Positions 23,433-36,290 are shown, counted from the stretch's first letter. The stretch: DNA of 64,000 bases from Pseudophaeomoniella oleicola (GCA_003868215.1 QWDQ01000019.1:124001-188000), one strand, 5' to 3'. The notes: generated by a model from the sequence alone, not told the origin. Translations and numbers: made by a program.

Positions 23433-24473
23433 TTACCGTGTCACTTGATAGGAGCATTCAGTGATGTCACTCTGCAAACATTGGTTGCACGGCGCTTCTC
23501 CATTGCACTATAGCGTGTTAGATGTCAGCTTTGCTGAATCATGACGGAAAAAAAAGAGTAATAATTCAGTAGTGACGAGTGCATACTTCGAGGTTCCGAA
23601 AGCGACAATCAAAACATGCCTGACGTGATAGCTGATCCCGAATGCTGGGCAACATCAAAGGCAAGCCCCTCACAAAATGATATTGTGTACTTGCTGGGTT
23701 TACTGCATGGTGTTCTCGGACATAGGAATACCCCGACTGATAGTCTGAACCGGGACTCCTCGCGTACGTACTCAGGCTCCCAGGCCAAGATTCGATTTCA
23801 GAAAAAGGCGACATGGGGGATGGACTACGAGCAGCTGAGACAGGGCTACCGCTAGGCCTATCCACCTCTTCATCAGGGCTGGCTTCTCTGTCAGAGCGTC
23901 CACAGGTAGGACAGGACGTCTTCATTTTGCTCATTTTATCAGGTTGAAGCATTGAGCGCAAGCTGGGGAGCCGATGTGGAGGTATCACCTTGGACGCGCG
24001 AGAAGCCTTCAGCTCTTGCTCGAGCTGCTGCACTTGTTGGCGGAGATTGCGTGCCTCTTCCAAAGCAGACGCCAATCGCTCCTGATCATGTTGTGACGAT
24101 GGTTCCGTTGTTGGTGTAGACAATGGGTCTCCTAGACATGAGGACGATCTTTAGTAACAGAGAGAGACGAATGCTTTTGGAAGACGGATGGCGCACCTTG
24201 TTCCTGCTCTGCATCATCATCGCCACGGAAGAACCGCACAGGCGGGTAGCCTTCGCATACGTAGCTTGTCCTCAGGCAATTCATACAGACTGGCTTGGCT
24301 TCATCACACTTCTTTTTCCGTCGCTTGCAGGTTAAACAGCCGGTCCTATTCCTAACATTGTGTAACTTGACCCCAGACTCTGTGATCATCCTTAGCTCAT
24401 CCTTTGAGCTCTGGAAGCTGCCCTGCCCATCCGGGGTGGCAGAAGCACCTAAAGCACCTGGTATGCCGGACAT
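23433..24473 (-). CDS. Small Zn2Cys6 protein with a second C-terminal zinc cluster
   Basis: Three exons: 24473-24197, 24131-23587 and 23507-23433, giving 298 aa; introns are 65 nt (phase 1) and 79 nt (phase 0). The upstream codon of the frame is TTG, so the first ATG (MSGIPGALG) is used. Cluster 1 is GCLTCKRRKKKCDEAKPVC plus MNCLRTSYVC (Cys46, 49, 56, 63, 66, 73), the usual DNA-binding form with a basic loop. A coiled coil follows at about 105-140 (LASALEEARNLRQQVQQLEQ), then Ser/Pro-rich sequence. Without the last intron the frame stops after VCTRHY; splicing to the CTATAG acceptor adds CNGEAPCNQCLQSDITEC and completes a second six-cysteine cluster. There is no MHR domain, and the length is well below most Zn2Cys6 regulators. 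The function is unknown. Confidence 0.72.
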
Positions 24474-27400
24474 ATCGTTTCCATTCGGCAAGGTACCTAG
24501 CTGCTAGGGCTTTAGATGCGGCTATACGGGCCGTATCCGTTACCAGATCGACGAAGACATGAACACTGACGATGAGGATGTGAATTCAGTGGAAAAGACA
24601 GACACAGGTTCGAGATAGCTGGGGCGTGGTTGAACAAGGTAACGAGATTGACGTATAAAATACTACGTACTGTTATGTAGGAGAGGCAACTGAGGTGGAG
24701 GATCGACCATTGGATGGCGCTAGGTTCAGTTCAACAGGTAAGGTTAATAATAATTACCTGGCTCGCTGGTACCTTAGCTTAGGTATGCTTTACTGAAGAG
24801 CGCGTGGGCTTCTAGGTGGATAATCTATCTACCGTAATAGTAAATAATGTTTTGGTGGCCGGTTTATTCCTTGGAAATGGAAAACCTAAACTGAGGCCGC
24901 TACCGTGCCCATTTAAGGTACCTGTCCCAGGTATGTTGGGGGAAGGGGGGGGGGCGGCCGCCGTTCATCTATTGGGGCGGTGATCGACTCCTTATCATCA
25001 GATTATGTACCTAAAGGATTAGTATTAGGTCAAGCAAGTAATGGTCGGTAAGGTACATTGACCTTAGTCTCTATCTATTACCTTAGGTACCTCTGTGGAC
25101 AGGACCTCACCTACCAGATATCCCCCGACTTAGATCCTACTACAAATGATGACAGAGTCATTGTGAATTTACCAACCGTATCATATACCTATTCTTCATT
25201 CGACATACACATGATAGTAGAATGATGGCAGCGGCTTACCGACTGCTATACGATGGTGGATAGACGTGGCTGATACCTGCAGGTGCTCAATGCAAGCGCA
25301 CCAAAATGGAAGAGCTTGGTAAGGTATGTATCAGAGCCTACTCGCCCTTGTATACGGTGCGGATAATACGTATCTACTACGTACGTGGTAAGTACAGTAC
25401 TATAAGGCAGATGGCTACTCCAAGGTAGGCAGGTAGGGGGAGGTGCTAACCATATACTACTACTATACATCCATCAGTCATGGTACCGTACCAACTTATG
25501 CAAATACCTGCCTGGATCCCTCTATGGGCTCCCATCTCCCGTGTGCATGTGGACCATGGTCTGGACGTCTGTCTATGAAGAGTCTGGAGAAAGGTAGGTA
25601 GGTGCATTACCTTGAGTACTGTTGGTAGAGGAGAAAGTTACCTGCTAGGGTCTTGATATATCCATCCCGCTGCTGCTGCGTCCTGCATTCACTCCTCTTG
25701 CTGGAGCTGCATATCTAGGTGAGACTGGATCATCTCCCACGGAGGGTGGTGCTATCACAGCATCTGAGAACCTACTGAACTGTACACAGCTACCTACGTA
25801 GCTACTATGTACATACAGGGTATGCATCTTGATTGACGACGTGTATCTACCTGTTCCACCCACCTTGTACCATAGTATTATCGTATAGCAATGATTAGCG
25901 CCATTGAGACGCTTATTTTTCTCGGAAGAATACCCGAAAGAGCACTCGATAGGATTCTGATAATGATCTCTGCAGACCTTTTCCGTGATTGCTTAAAGCC
26001 GCACAAGCTGCAACGGTAGGCAGGCACATACAGTATACATACAGTATATTGCGCTTACACGAATGGAAACGTCAGGGAATGTCATGCGTAAAAAGCGACA
26101 GGCGCTGTCTGTGAGCATGCAGTTCACCTTATACCAGCACCACTGCGGACGGCAGTGTACTCCTCTCAAATGCATCAGTGGGTAATTAGTCTACAAGTCT
26201 TTCCGTCCTCTCGCTTCAACTTGCCTGTCAGGTCTCACGCAATTGCATGTCTCTACCCCCTGGAACATGGACAAGTGCTCGGGAGGCAGAGACGGCACAT
26301 ACGACTCCTACACGCACCATCGAGATAGAACCTAGCGCATGCTGCCTTACCAGGCTGTGTAGGTAGTTGTATATCACGCAGGATCTGATGCTTCAACTAG
26401 GTACTCTCAACTATTACTCCCATAGTAGGTTCGGAGGTCGTGCCGATCATGCGTACTATAAGAAACCCTATATATCATAGTACCGACGTAGTACCATGAT
26501 CGTCCAGCATCGAACCTAGTGCACCAATTGCGGCGCGACAACAGCGGTGTCAAGCGCGCATAGGTCGGGTGGCTGGCTGTATAGTACCTAGTACGTAGTA
26601 GTCAACGAAAGCCCGGTCAGGCACTAGGTTCATATGAAGCTTATAGGAGGACGCCGACCATACGGACACGCTAAACCGACGTGAGCACTCCCACGTTCGG
26701 GGTTCACCGATGACAAATTTGTCTAATTTGATGTGCACACCTCCTCCTACATGAAATACGTGGTACACAGTAATGGAATGACATGACTGCTAAGGCCAAA
26801 GAGGCTGGCAGATCTGTATTCGTCTATCAGGGATGAGATAGTGATTGCGTGACAACGATCTGATAAGCCAGCCAAGTCGTCCGCGTTTCCGCGTTTCCGT
26901 AATCCTCACCGACACTAGGTACTAGGGATTCTTGTCATGCCAACGAAAAGCATGCAGACACCCTCATCCTGGAAGCGGAAACACGGGCGAAAATGCCCAT
27001 GACTTTGTCATTAGTTTCGACCGGGGTCCTACCTCTTAACACCTCTCAATCCTACGATCTGCTCAACGAGGTAATGGACGGTGGTGGGAAACAAGATGAT
27101 GATCAAATGTATCCAGAAGCTAATCACATAATTCAGGGTCTGCATTCCTGTGGTGAAGGACAGCTTGTCGGCAATGAAATATGGCACCTCTTTTAGAAGC
27201 TCTAGGCTCAACGATCAACAGTAAGGTACCTAGGTACCCCCAGTGCTGAGATAGCCTGGATGACAGCAGGATGGCTCCAGCATGTGTACTGTACCCCAAC
27301 ACACCAGGACTTGGAAAGTAATAAGCCAACCGGTCTATCATAGTAGTGTACCACACCTTCCTCGTCATTGCGACGTGGTGAAGTTGGTGAAGACGGACGT

Positions 27401-30400
27401 TCCCCGCTACTCTCAAATAGCCAGAGGATTGACTTTGAAGCCAGAACCACGACAACAGAACGATTGGCTTTTGGTGGACCTTGGTCGCCGTTTGGCTCCT
27501 TGGTTCGACCGCTCGAGCTAGTAAAGTCTGAACTCAGTTAAGTATTACTGCAGCTCAGAATTCCTCCGCCGTATTGCTATCAAAGATGCCAACCTAGGTA
27601 CTATTAAGTTATGTACCTACCTGATGGAGTTTGAATCGAAGGCGTGATTACCAACCCTTGGAGGTACATACTATGTAGTACGTAATGGTCCGTTCAGGGT
27701 GCAATGTGAAATGCCGATTCACACTGTGGATCCGTCAATATACACTGTAAGTGCTAGGTTCACCTCCTTCATCAGATATACAGATGTCCTTGCTGAACAT
27801 CTGTGGAACTTTGGCCAACGTAGGAACCATACTTGGAAGGGAAGACGGCTAGCACATTGTGTTACGTAGTAGTTTCCGAGTCTGAAGGATGCCAGCTCGA
27901 ATGCAGATCCCAGATGACCACGATTTCGTTGTCTGGTATGGGGTATGACTCCTTCTCTTATGTACCGAGTTCATCATGCCATAGGAGAAAGGAAACATTC
28001 TTTTTTGGCTAGCAGGAAGAAAGGGGGAGAAAGGGGAACAAGGAGGGGAAATGGGGTAGCGTCCTGATCTATCAACGTGGTACGTGGTACGTGGTTACGA
28101 ATACCTTGGACTACGTCGTATCCCGTCAAATACAAGTCATACCATACCTGTCGTAGTAGTTGCTGGTAACGTTAGAAGAAGCGGCTACAGTATGTATGGT
28201 GGATAGACACTTACGTTGAAGTCGAGGAATGGGCATGCTTCCTACACCCCTGCCCCTTCTCTCCTAAGGGAGAAGCAGCACGAGAGATCGGTTTCTGATA
28301 GCGTGATCTCCATTCACGGAACTGTTCGGTTGCTCAGATCATCCCCGGGTGCCAATAACAGATGGATCACTAGGACTGGGACCGAGGCAGAAAAAGGAAG
28401 AGCATGGCGCGTCAAGCGCCTCAGATGCGACTTGACTTGCTTTGCATTCGATATAAGTACCGTGGAACCTCCTTAAAACTGCTAAGGAGACTAGCAAAGT
28501 TATTACGGTAAAAGACGAGATGACTCCATGACACACGTAATTATCGTCACCGAAAGCCCCTCGACAGGGTCGAACGCCAGTCAATATTATGGTAAACTGG
28601 AACAAGAATACCATGGCACAATCACATGCACGTCGACCTTGTGTACTACGTCGTCGTCTCCCCAAAGGCCATAAAGCCGAGGCCAAGCCAGGCTAGGAGC
28701 GCACTACCATACTGGTATACGAGATTCGTATGCCTTTGAGGTCTCCTTAGAGAGGTTTAACCCCATGGCGATCGAAGAGCTGGGTTTAAATGAATGACAT
28801 GTCTTCTGTGTTACCATCGTAGAAGACTGTATCCGAGCCTACCTTAGGTACACTTTCGAGATATCCTTTGGGGGACACCCGTCACCAGCTCGCCATTTGC
28901 CAACGAGGAAGGTGCCGGCTAGTTCCTTTTTGCCTTTGGATGGGGGAAACAATTGCAGAACCATGGTAAGAGCAACGGGCAGATTGTACAGATAGTCTGA
29001 TTCCTGATTCCTGGTTTAGATACGGTAGGCTGGTGTCATAATAGTCACATTGGCCCATGGGGTAAACGCTGGTCAGGGATGGGACATGCTAGTCTCGAAC
29101 GCCAAACCCACTCTTCAACATGCAGCTAACAACGAAAAGAATGTTACAGCTGATGTGTAACAGGGTGATCAGTTATTTTTCAAGCCAAGTTGAATCCTGC
29201 GAAGTATAATCTGGACGTGCGCGATGGAGATGAGAGGAGAAGGTGATTGCAACCGACCGAAGCTAGGACAACAGGCGAAAGAAAGTCCCCCATGAGATGC
29301 AGCGTCGATGTACATTCCTTCCATCGATGACTCTGAACTTGATGCGTTTGGACATCATAGGCTGGCCTCAGTCACTCCACATATGCTTATCCGTTGAGCG
29401 TGAACTGGACTATCACCCATCAACTCAACTCCAGCCAACTTGCGGACAACGCAGGTGTGTCTCCAGCAAAGAGAAGAAATCCTTTCCATCTGTCACGAAG
29501 AAACACTGCAATAGCCTCCATCGTCGATCTTAGTCGAGTTACGCACCGTCGATGTCCCCGTTCCCCAGTCAGGCCCATCACATAGATTGTTCAATGAAGC
29601 AATGCAGCCGCGAAAGGCTTGTGATTGTGCCGTTCCCGCTGTACACACAGATTGAAGCTCCCTCCGTTGAGGCGGTGAAGACAAGAGGTTCTGCTAGCCA
29701 CACAGCTTCTCCATCTTGTTTGTCATACGACCATCGGAAGGAGCAAAAAAAAAAAAACCAGGTGCCGACTAAGACTAAGCGCAGATGCAGCACGAAACGT
29801 GTTCGAAGCGGCCGACATTCACTTATACAACGTCCTTGCATCTCGTCGCCATCCATCGCAATTCTCATGATTAGGCTGATAGCGATTGCGCCGGGTCCAT
29901 CAACAGCGATTGCAAAACGGAATGGAAACAAAATGACGAGCGCAACAATACCTGTCAACATATACCGTACATACACCTGAGTCTTAGCCTTATTTTTCCG
30001 CCAGGCAGTACCGGAACAAGAATGAGATCATGCAAGGCACCTATTATTGCCGAACCACAAGTCGCTCTGAAGATTCTCGAGATACTCATGTCCAGCAGAC
30101 ATCCATCCGCAATGCAACGTGGTCCGCTTGTTTTGGATGTCGTCTGAACATCGGAGCAGTCGGAGGCTTACTCCAGCCCAACAGCTCCTTGATGGGCACA
30201 GGACCCGTTTATCCGGCGGCTATGACGCACGTATTGCGCGAGGCGCGCAAGAGTGGACAAGATCTAGTCTCCCCCGGCAATGTATTGTCGTCATGCGATT
30301 GCTGGGAGTATCTACTCTATACTTGTGCCGTTGGCCTATAGCGATGTCCTGTATTGCGTGTTAATCATGGAATACACAGGCCCTTCCATGGGAATCCGTC

Positions 30401-31789
30401 AGCACCGTCCCACACATCGGGCTCTGAACAGCGTTGCGTTGCAGACCTCAGGCGATCTGGCTAAGCAGTCGAATGGGCAGCAGATTTTCTGTCGCGGTCT
30501 CTCATTGGATAGGGAGCAGCGTCTTCCTCCCACATTAACCCATTTGGTTCCATGTCAACTTTTACCGATGCACGGAAAGGACTCGGGGACATCCTCGGGA
30601 CGGCATATCTTGCATGATGTACGGAGTTCTCATCCTTCTTTCCTACTGGATTTCCTGAAAAGGACACACTCCGTTGGACAGTGGGCCTTGACCAATGAAC
30701 AGTGGTAGCACCATCGGGTGAATGAGGGCTGGTCCGGGCACTAACTGTCAATATATGGGTTGATTTGTATGTTTCTACAGATGGTAACCAAAAGCACCTC
30801 CCAGCAGGTTGCAAGACCCACCGCTTCATGCACGGTTCTTTCGATGATTGAAAATATGCCGGTCAATGCATCTATGTGGGTTTCATCGCAGGATGGTGTC
30901 AGGCATACCCGCCGGATTCCCATATCCTGGTTGGGTTTTGCTTCTGCTCATCCCTTCGCACTTCCAGCCGAACAACACTTGTGCATGAGATCTCATGCAT
31001 CTTGAGACAAAGCAAAGCTAGAATACGTCGTGACGTATGTCAAGTTGCCGAGATAGGCTGCCGAATCAAGGTACAATCGGCAGCCAGGTAGTAAGACCTC
31101 GCTCGCAGAAGCAGTCGGGCATTGTGAGAGACCGTTCAATAGTATGGTATGGCGCCTCAAGCGATGTCATTAGTTCCTGTCTCCAGGTAGGCCAATAGAG
31201 TGGGCTTATACGATTGTACAATAGCAGTTGCTGAAACGTGCACGTCATGGCTATCCAGAACTACGTAGTACGATACTTTACCTACCTCGCTATCCAGACA
31301 TACAGGAATCTGATTGGACTCTGGGCCTGTGATCGAGGTAGGAGTTGTTCGGGCAATCTCGGCAATATAGGGCTTACTTCGTAGTACTACGGTAATATGT
31401 TGCTTGCTCGCTATACTTTGGTCCGAAAGAGCGATGCTGTCGTTTTTGACCAAACTACTTCCGAATTCGCAATTGCATTCATTCTAGCTACCTTGGTGAG
31501 GCATAACTCTGCATAATTGTCAGCATAGTAAATGATTTACACGGTCGAATCTAGCCCTCCAGCAGATGCGTCAAGTGTGGTGGAAGCTTTAGGGGAGCAG
31601 CTAGGGAGGAGGCCTACGATAAGCAGTCAGCTCTTATCAGACAGGCGGAATTCTCGCGCTTCTCCAACTGAATTTCTTATGTGACGTTTGTGTCCCAGCG
31701 ATCAGACTCTCTGACGATCAGCTTGATCCTAGCTGCACATTTTGTTCACTGAATATACAATTTCATCGGACATACTGTGGCTATGAGCT
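24474..31789. other. Gene desert, 7.3 kb, between divergent genes
   Basis: This is the largest stretch without a supported gene, lying between the starts of the two-cluster regulator (-) and the RED-like gene (+). No frame over 142 codons occurs and none has recognisable domains. It carries repeated palindromic strings: TACGTAGTA-type at about 25374, 26588, 27671, 27862, 31261 and 31379, and the 14-bp GGTACCTAGGTACC at 27225-27238. It also has a GTGGTAC tandem near 28076-28094 and a GCGTTTCC tandem near 26881-26899. Base composition is not AT-rich, so it does not look like repeat-mutated transposon DNA. Confidence 0.6.
27225..27238. repeat. 14-bp perfect palindrome GGTACCTAGGTACC
   Basis: The string equals its own reverse complement across all 14 bases. 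It extends the TACCTAGGTA element that recurs in other intergenic parts of the window (751-760, 38436-38447, 50128-50137, 50383-50392). No protein frame crosses it convincingly. Confidence 0.8.
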
Positions 31790-33595
31790 ATGAATAACGA
31801 GCAATTCCGCCGACTAATACAGGACGGTTCCGCAACGCCAAAGCCGCAAGGAACCAATTCGGCGAATGGAGGACAAGATGGCGCCTTCAAGGCATCAGCC
31901 TTTGGTTCTCGTATGCGATCCTCGATTCCCATGACGCCTCGCTCAGTGTCGGCGGCAACGGCCTCAACGGATTTTGCGCGACAACTGAACGAATATAAAG
32001 CGCGAAATGGTGAAGGACAGCCGCCGACAAAGAAGTTCAAGTCTTCAGCAGCACCAAAGGGCACCAAACTCGCGAGTGGCTATGTCGACCGTACGGCCAT
32101 GCGAAGAGCAGACCAAGAACCTTCGCCTGCAGCAGAAGATGATGGGAAGAGGAAACGTTTACAAGCGTTGGAAGAAATGATGAAACTTGGGCAGTTGGAC
32201 ATGGAGACATTTCTCAAGCTCAGGCATGAACTCGGGTTCGAAGGCGAATACGGTGAATCGACCGAGCGGAAGGGATTGGATTTTGCTTTGCTAGAGCGCA
32301 CACGTCGGGGTGAAGTCGAAGCAAACACAAATGGGGACGCCGAAGATGCGACGGCACCGTCTCCAAGTGTAGAGGAGGATTTTGAAGTAGCGTTGGATGC
32401 CAAAGCTGAGGAAGATGTCACTCCCATTCAGAGGGAGGCTCATAGCAAGAAAGGGAACCTGGCAGCACCCGCCCCGCTGTCGTCTGAGGAAGCCCGGAAA
32501 ATGTCCCGGGATGAGATTTTGAAGAGATTGAAAGCTAGCAGGGCAGCAGCCACGGCGACACGGCAAGATAATAATGAACCACAAGCACAGATGGAGTCCA
32601 CTTTGGGTTCGAAATTCAAGAAGGTCCGGGGCCCCGAAAAGAAGCGATGGATCGAAACAGACGACAATGGCCGTAGAAGAGAGGTCCTACTAACTACAGA
32701 CAAAGATGGCAATCCGAAAAGGAAAGTGAGATGGCTGGATAAGGAACCTCCTGCGATGCACAGGCAAGCTCAAGAGAAAGCGACCAAACCTGCGAATGGT
32801 AAATCCGATGTTCTTGGTATGGAAGTGCCTGCGGAAGTATTAGCCAGACAAGCAGCTTCGCAGGCACAGGTACAGGAGGAAGAAGATGACGATGACATCT
32901 TCGCAGGTGTTGGTACCGATTACAACCCCTTGGGTCATGAAGCGGACTCGGACAACTCAGATGAATCCGGCTCAGAGGAAGGCGAGCATGCTGGTATCAA
33001 GTCTGCCAAGGTCAAATCGACTGAAGACAAGCCTACGGCAACGATGGACACGACGTCTCGACCGAGAAACTACTTCTCAGAATCCACATCAAATTCACGG
33101 CCAACCGAGTCCGACCCCCAAGCTCAATCAACATCTTCCAACCCCCTCATCGCCGACCCCGCTCTCCTTGCCGCCCTCAAGCGCGCCGCATCAATTCGCA
33201 AAGCCCAAGAATCCTCCCCCTCAACAACAGAAGCCCAAGCATCCGAGTCCTTCACCCATGACGACCCCGACGCCGAAACTCGCCGCCTCAAGTTGCTCGA
33301 GACCCTCCGGAAACGCGATCGCGACGACGCTGCCGATCTCGATCTCGGCTTCGGTGATAGCCGCTTCGGCGACGACGATGAGGACGAGGAGGGCGAGGGC
33401 AAACCAAGGAAGCTAGCCGAATGGCGTGGCGGAGCAGATGGTGATGACGATGACGAAGGTCACGATGAGTCGTCCAAGAGGAAATCCGCTGGCGGTAGCG
33501 GTGGCAGGAAGCGCGGACCGAAGAAGAGGAAGGCGAACAAAGAGAGTTTTAGTGATGTTATGAAGGTAATTGAGGGGAGGAAGAATGCTCAGTAA
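31790..33595 (+). CDS. RED/Smu2-like spliceosomal protein
   Basis: This is an intronless gene of 601 aa starting MNNEQFRRLIQDG. The N-terminal half has the blocks seen in fungal RED-like (IK/Smu2) proteins: SRMRSSIPMTPRS, DFARQLNEYKA, ASGYVDRTAMRR, and KGLDFALLERTRRGE, the most characteristic. A helical stretch (KRKRLQALEEMMKLGQLDME) and LGSKFKKVRGPEKKRWIE with RREVLLTTDKDGNPKRKVRW follow. The C-terminal half is disordered, acidic and Ser-rich, ending in Lys/Arg clusters (KRKSAGGSGGRKRGPKKRKA) that look like a nuclear signal. RED works with SMU1 in the spliceosomal B complex before activation. The RED core is divergent in fungi, so the family call rests on the N-terminal motifs. Confidence 0.72.
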   Translation: MNNEQFRRLIQDGSATPKPQGTNSANGGQDGAFKASAFGSRMRSSIPMTPRSVSAATASTDFARQLNEYKARNGEGQPPTKKFKSSAAPKGTKLASGYVDRTAMRRADQEPSPAAEDDGKRKRLQALEEMMKLGQLDMETFLKLRHELGFEGEYGESTERKGLDFALLERTRRGEVEANTNGDAEDATAPSPSVEEDFEVALDAKAEEDVTPIQREAHSKKGNLAAPAPLSSEEARKMSRDEILKRLKASRAAATATRQDNNEPQAQMESTLGSKFKKVRGPEKKRWIETDDNGRRREVLLTTDKDGNPKRKVRWLDKEPPAMHRQAQEKATKPANGKSDVLGMEVPAEVLARQAASQAQVQEEEDDDDIFAGVGTDYNPLGHEADSDNSDESGSEEGEHAGIKSAKVKSTEDKPTATMDTTSRPRNYFSESTSNSRPTESDPQAQSTSSNPLIADPALLAALKRAASIRKAQESSPSTTEAQASESFTHDDPDAETRRLKLLETLRKRDRDDAADLDLGFGDSRFGDDDEDEEGEGKPRKLAEWRGGADGDDDDEGHDESSKRKSAGGSGGRKRGPKKRKANKESFSDVMKVIEGRKNAQ

Positions 33596-34724
33596 TAAGT
33601 AGAACGGGAATACTGAGATCGAGATGAGTGTATTGAACAGGCATGTAGTTTTTGCCTAGATACTACTGTACTGACTGTATGGACGGCGGAAATACGTGAT
33701 GCTCCGTCCTCTTACGATAGCATGTACGACATTTCCTCAGTCATTTGACGATGCACACAACAACTACAGTGCGCCAGGAGTACAGTATTCTCAAACATTG
33801 TGCTGAATCTTACCGCTCCTGCAGGTTGCACATCGCATAGGATCTTTCCTTTACCAAACTCGCATATTCTGCAACAAGCCACGACGAACTATATGGGATC
33901 AGTGTGAAAACACAATTGGGCCGATCTAGATCTCTAGGTTCCGTCCGTTGGTTGCTTGCTGGGGGAAGTTCAAATCTCTAGAGAAAACCTATTCGTGAGA
34001 GAAAGAGAGTATGTAAGTGAGTGAGTGATTACCTAAGGAGAATGAACGATCGAAAAAGGGATATAAGGACGATCAATAGAGAACAATAGATAGACTTAAT
34101 GAGAACGGTCGGGACGGCAAAATCTAGCGAGGAATGTAAGGAGGAGGAAGCAAACAATTCCATTGTCCTTCCATCTCTTCCCCCCTTTTTTGCCTTTCTC
34201 ACATGGCGAACGAAAGAGAAAGTGGGAATCACTGTAATTGGCCAAGAGGATCTAAGTAGCGAGAAAAGAGGTTTTCCTTCTTATTATTGTGTAATTAATT
34301 GCAAGCGGCTCGATTACTACAGAACTCATCTTGAATAAAGAGCTTGAGCACTTTTGACGCCATCAAATCACCGAGAGACAGAAAGAGAGAGAGAGAGAGA
34401 GGAGTCTTTCTGTTCATCATCATTGATTGATCATTGAAGTGGGAAAATGGAGAAGGAAGACCTGTGCACATTCATCGGTAAGAAAGTCATGATTAACGTT
34501 GGATCAAAATCTCAGGAGCTTGGAAAGTGGAAAGGGGAGAGAGAGATCGGCGTTGAGATCAGCCAGTCTGAAGCCAATGATCGTCAAATCAAGAAGATGA
34601 GGATTCCATGGTTCAATAAGTCATGTCTTTCACGATATTACCATCTTACGTAGTACAGCAGAGTCACACAGTCAACTTCACACAGCAAAACTTGATCAAG
34701 GTTCTTGTTCCTGGCTGGACTAAT

Positions 34725-35185
34725 TACTACGTAGTAGAAGGATCATTAAACGAAAAATAGTTCCATCTACTAAGTTAAGTTATTTCTTCCTCTCTCTCTT
34801 CTAGATTGGCCCTCCTTTTTTCTTGGTGTATATGACTGACATTACTGTCATCGTAATCATACAAGTAAATTTCTCCGTATGTCGAGCGTGGTGAGGGTTG
34901 ACGTGGACACGTTTCAGCCATAGATGTCAGCCGCCATGATCCTATTCCTGATCCTGATCCTGATCGTGTTCCTTTGCGGAGTGGCCATACTACGTAGTAA
35001 ACAAGCACTGCCCAATCAGTCTGACTGACTGCGCCCCAACCGGAATCCATCAAGCGCCAGGTCTGCTAATAATGAACAAATGAATCTCCTGTTTCTTGAC
35101 TTGAAGATGTGTCAATACAATCAGTGCTATTACTGTTACTATCACTGTTCCTATTCCTTTGTACTTACAATAATACTACGTAGTA
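34725..35185. repeat. Three copies of the 12-bp palindrome TACTACGTAGTA
   Basis: Exact copies lie at 34725-34736, 34988-34999 and 35174-35185. A shorter core TTACGTAGTA is at about 34646. Random expectation for one 12-mer in 64 kb is well below one copy, so three within half a kilobase is not chance. Confidence 0.9.
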
Positions 35186-36221
35186 ATAATCATAATAATA
35201 CCTTGGTATAACCAATCTTGCAGAGAAGATGTTCCTCCACTTCGTAATTTCTATCCGTTGATCTCCGTTTAGGCCGATCCACTTCACCTTGACAGTTTAC
35301 CGTAGTACATACAATAGTACAATAATAATTACCGTACAATCGGAGGATTCCCAATTGTGCTTCTCCATTCATGCTCATCATCCCTTCTGATGTGCATTCA
35401 CGGTGTGGACTTGATCGCATCGCATCGCAGCGCAGGGTCGAGAACAGAAGATCATCACGATAGTGCTTGACCGACCAATTGCCTCGTTCGTATGTAAGAT
35501 GAGATGGCCAGACGCTGATGATGAAGATGAAGACAAAGACAAAGAACAAGAGCCCAGCGTTAATCTATTGTTTTGCCGCCAACCCCCACTTAGTAGCACG
35601 GGAAGCAACAACGGTGAAACGAACCGTCGACGTCGAGGCTTCCACTATGGTATAATCTCTGAACAGTATTGTATACGAAAAACCCGGGTAGCTGGTACTA
35701 ACCTGGATATTAAACGCCCAATTTCCATCCTGGAAGACGTGGCACGATACGATGGCTTGATAGCAATAGCAGGAGAGGCAGGGATATAGAAAATAGAAAT
35801 AGGGAGAGGGAGGAAGACGAAGACAAGTAAGATGATGAAACGACCCCTGCAACCACCAACACATTTAGCCCCGGTCGACGGTGCAGACTAAATCACATCC
35901 AAGCCTGCCAACTGAGGGATGATAGGCCACGAACCGTGATGGTACCTGACTGATCCCGAGTCTAGGGCAACTAGGGAGCGGGTTCCTGGTGATTAACGAC
36001 GAGTAGAATAGAACGACCTCCACTCATAATCTACACCATCCATGTCACTGGGGCTTCCGGACCTTGGTGTTGACAGCTGTTGAGCTGTTGACCTGTTTAG
36101 GGCTTCCCCCGTTTCCACCTCACTAGACGTTAGCAGCTGTCGGCTCATGGTCAAGTCGGGGACGGTAGCAACAAACGCACTGGTGAACCAATCTCCCATG
36201 GTCTATCTCCACCACCAAGTT

Positions 36222-36290
36222 TTCCTTCTTGACTGATCTTCTTCCTCTCTTCCTCTTCTTTTCCTTTCTCCTTCTCCTTCATCCTACACG
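36222..36290 (+). promoter_or_regulatory. CT-rich tract upstream of the GH128-type gene
   Basis: About 70 bases consist almost only of C and T on the plus strand. Such pyrimidine tracts are common in fungal promoters near transcription starts. It lies about 370 bp before the ATG, leaving room for a long leader. The assignment is by composition only. Confidence 0.35.

Noticed and set aside
29552-29980. Overlapping frames of 142 codons (+) and 132 codons (-), the latter with a hydrophobic start
   Set aside because: Both strands are open over the same bases, neither shows a domain, and the minus frame includes a homopolymer-derived Phe run. This is expected by chance in a 7-kb interval.
24474-31789. 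Remnant transposon explaining the gene desert
   Set aside because: No transposase, integrase or reverse-transcriptase motif, no terminal repeats that I could see, and no AT-rich mutation bias.
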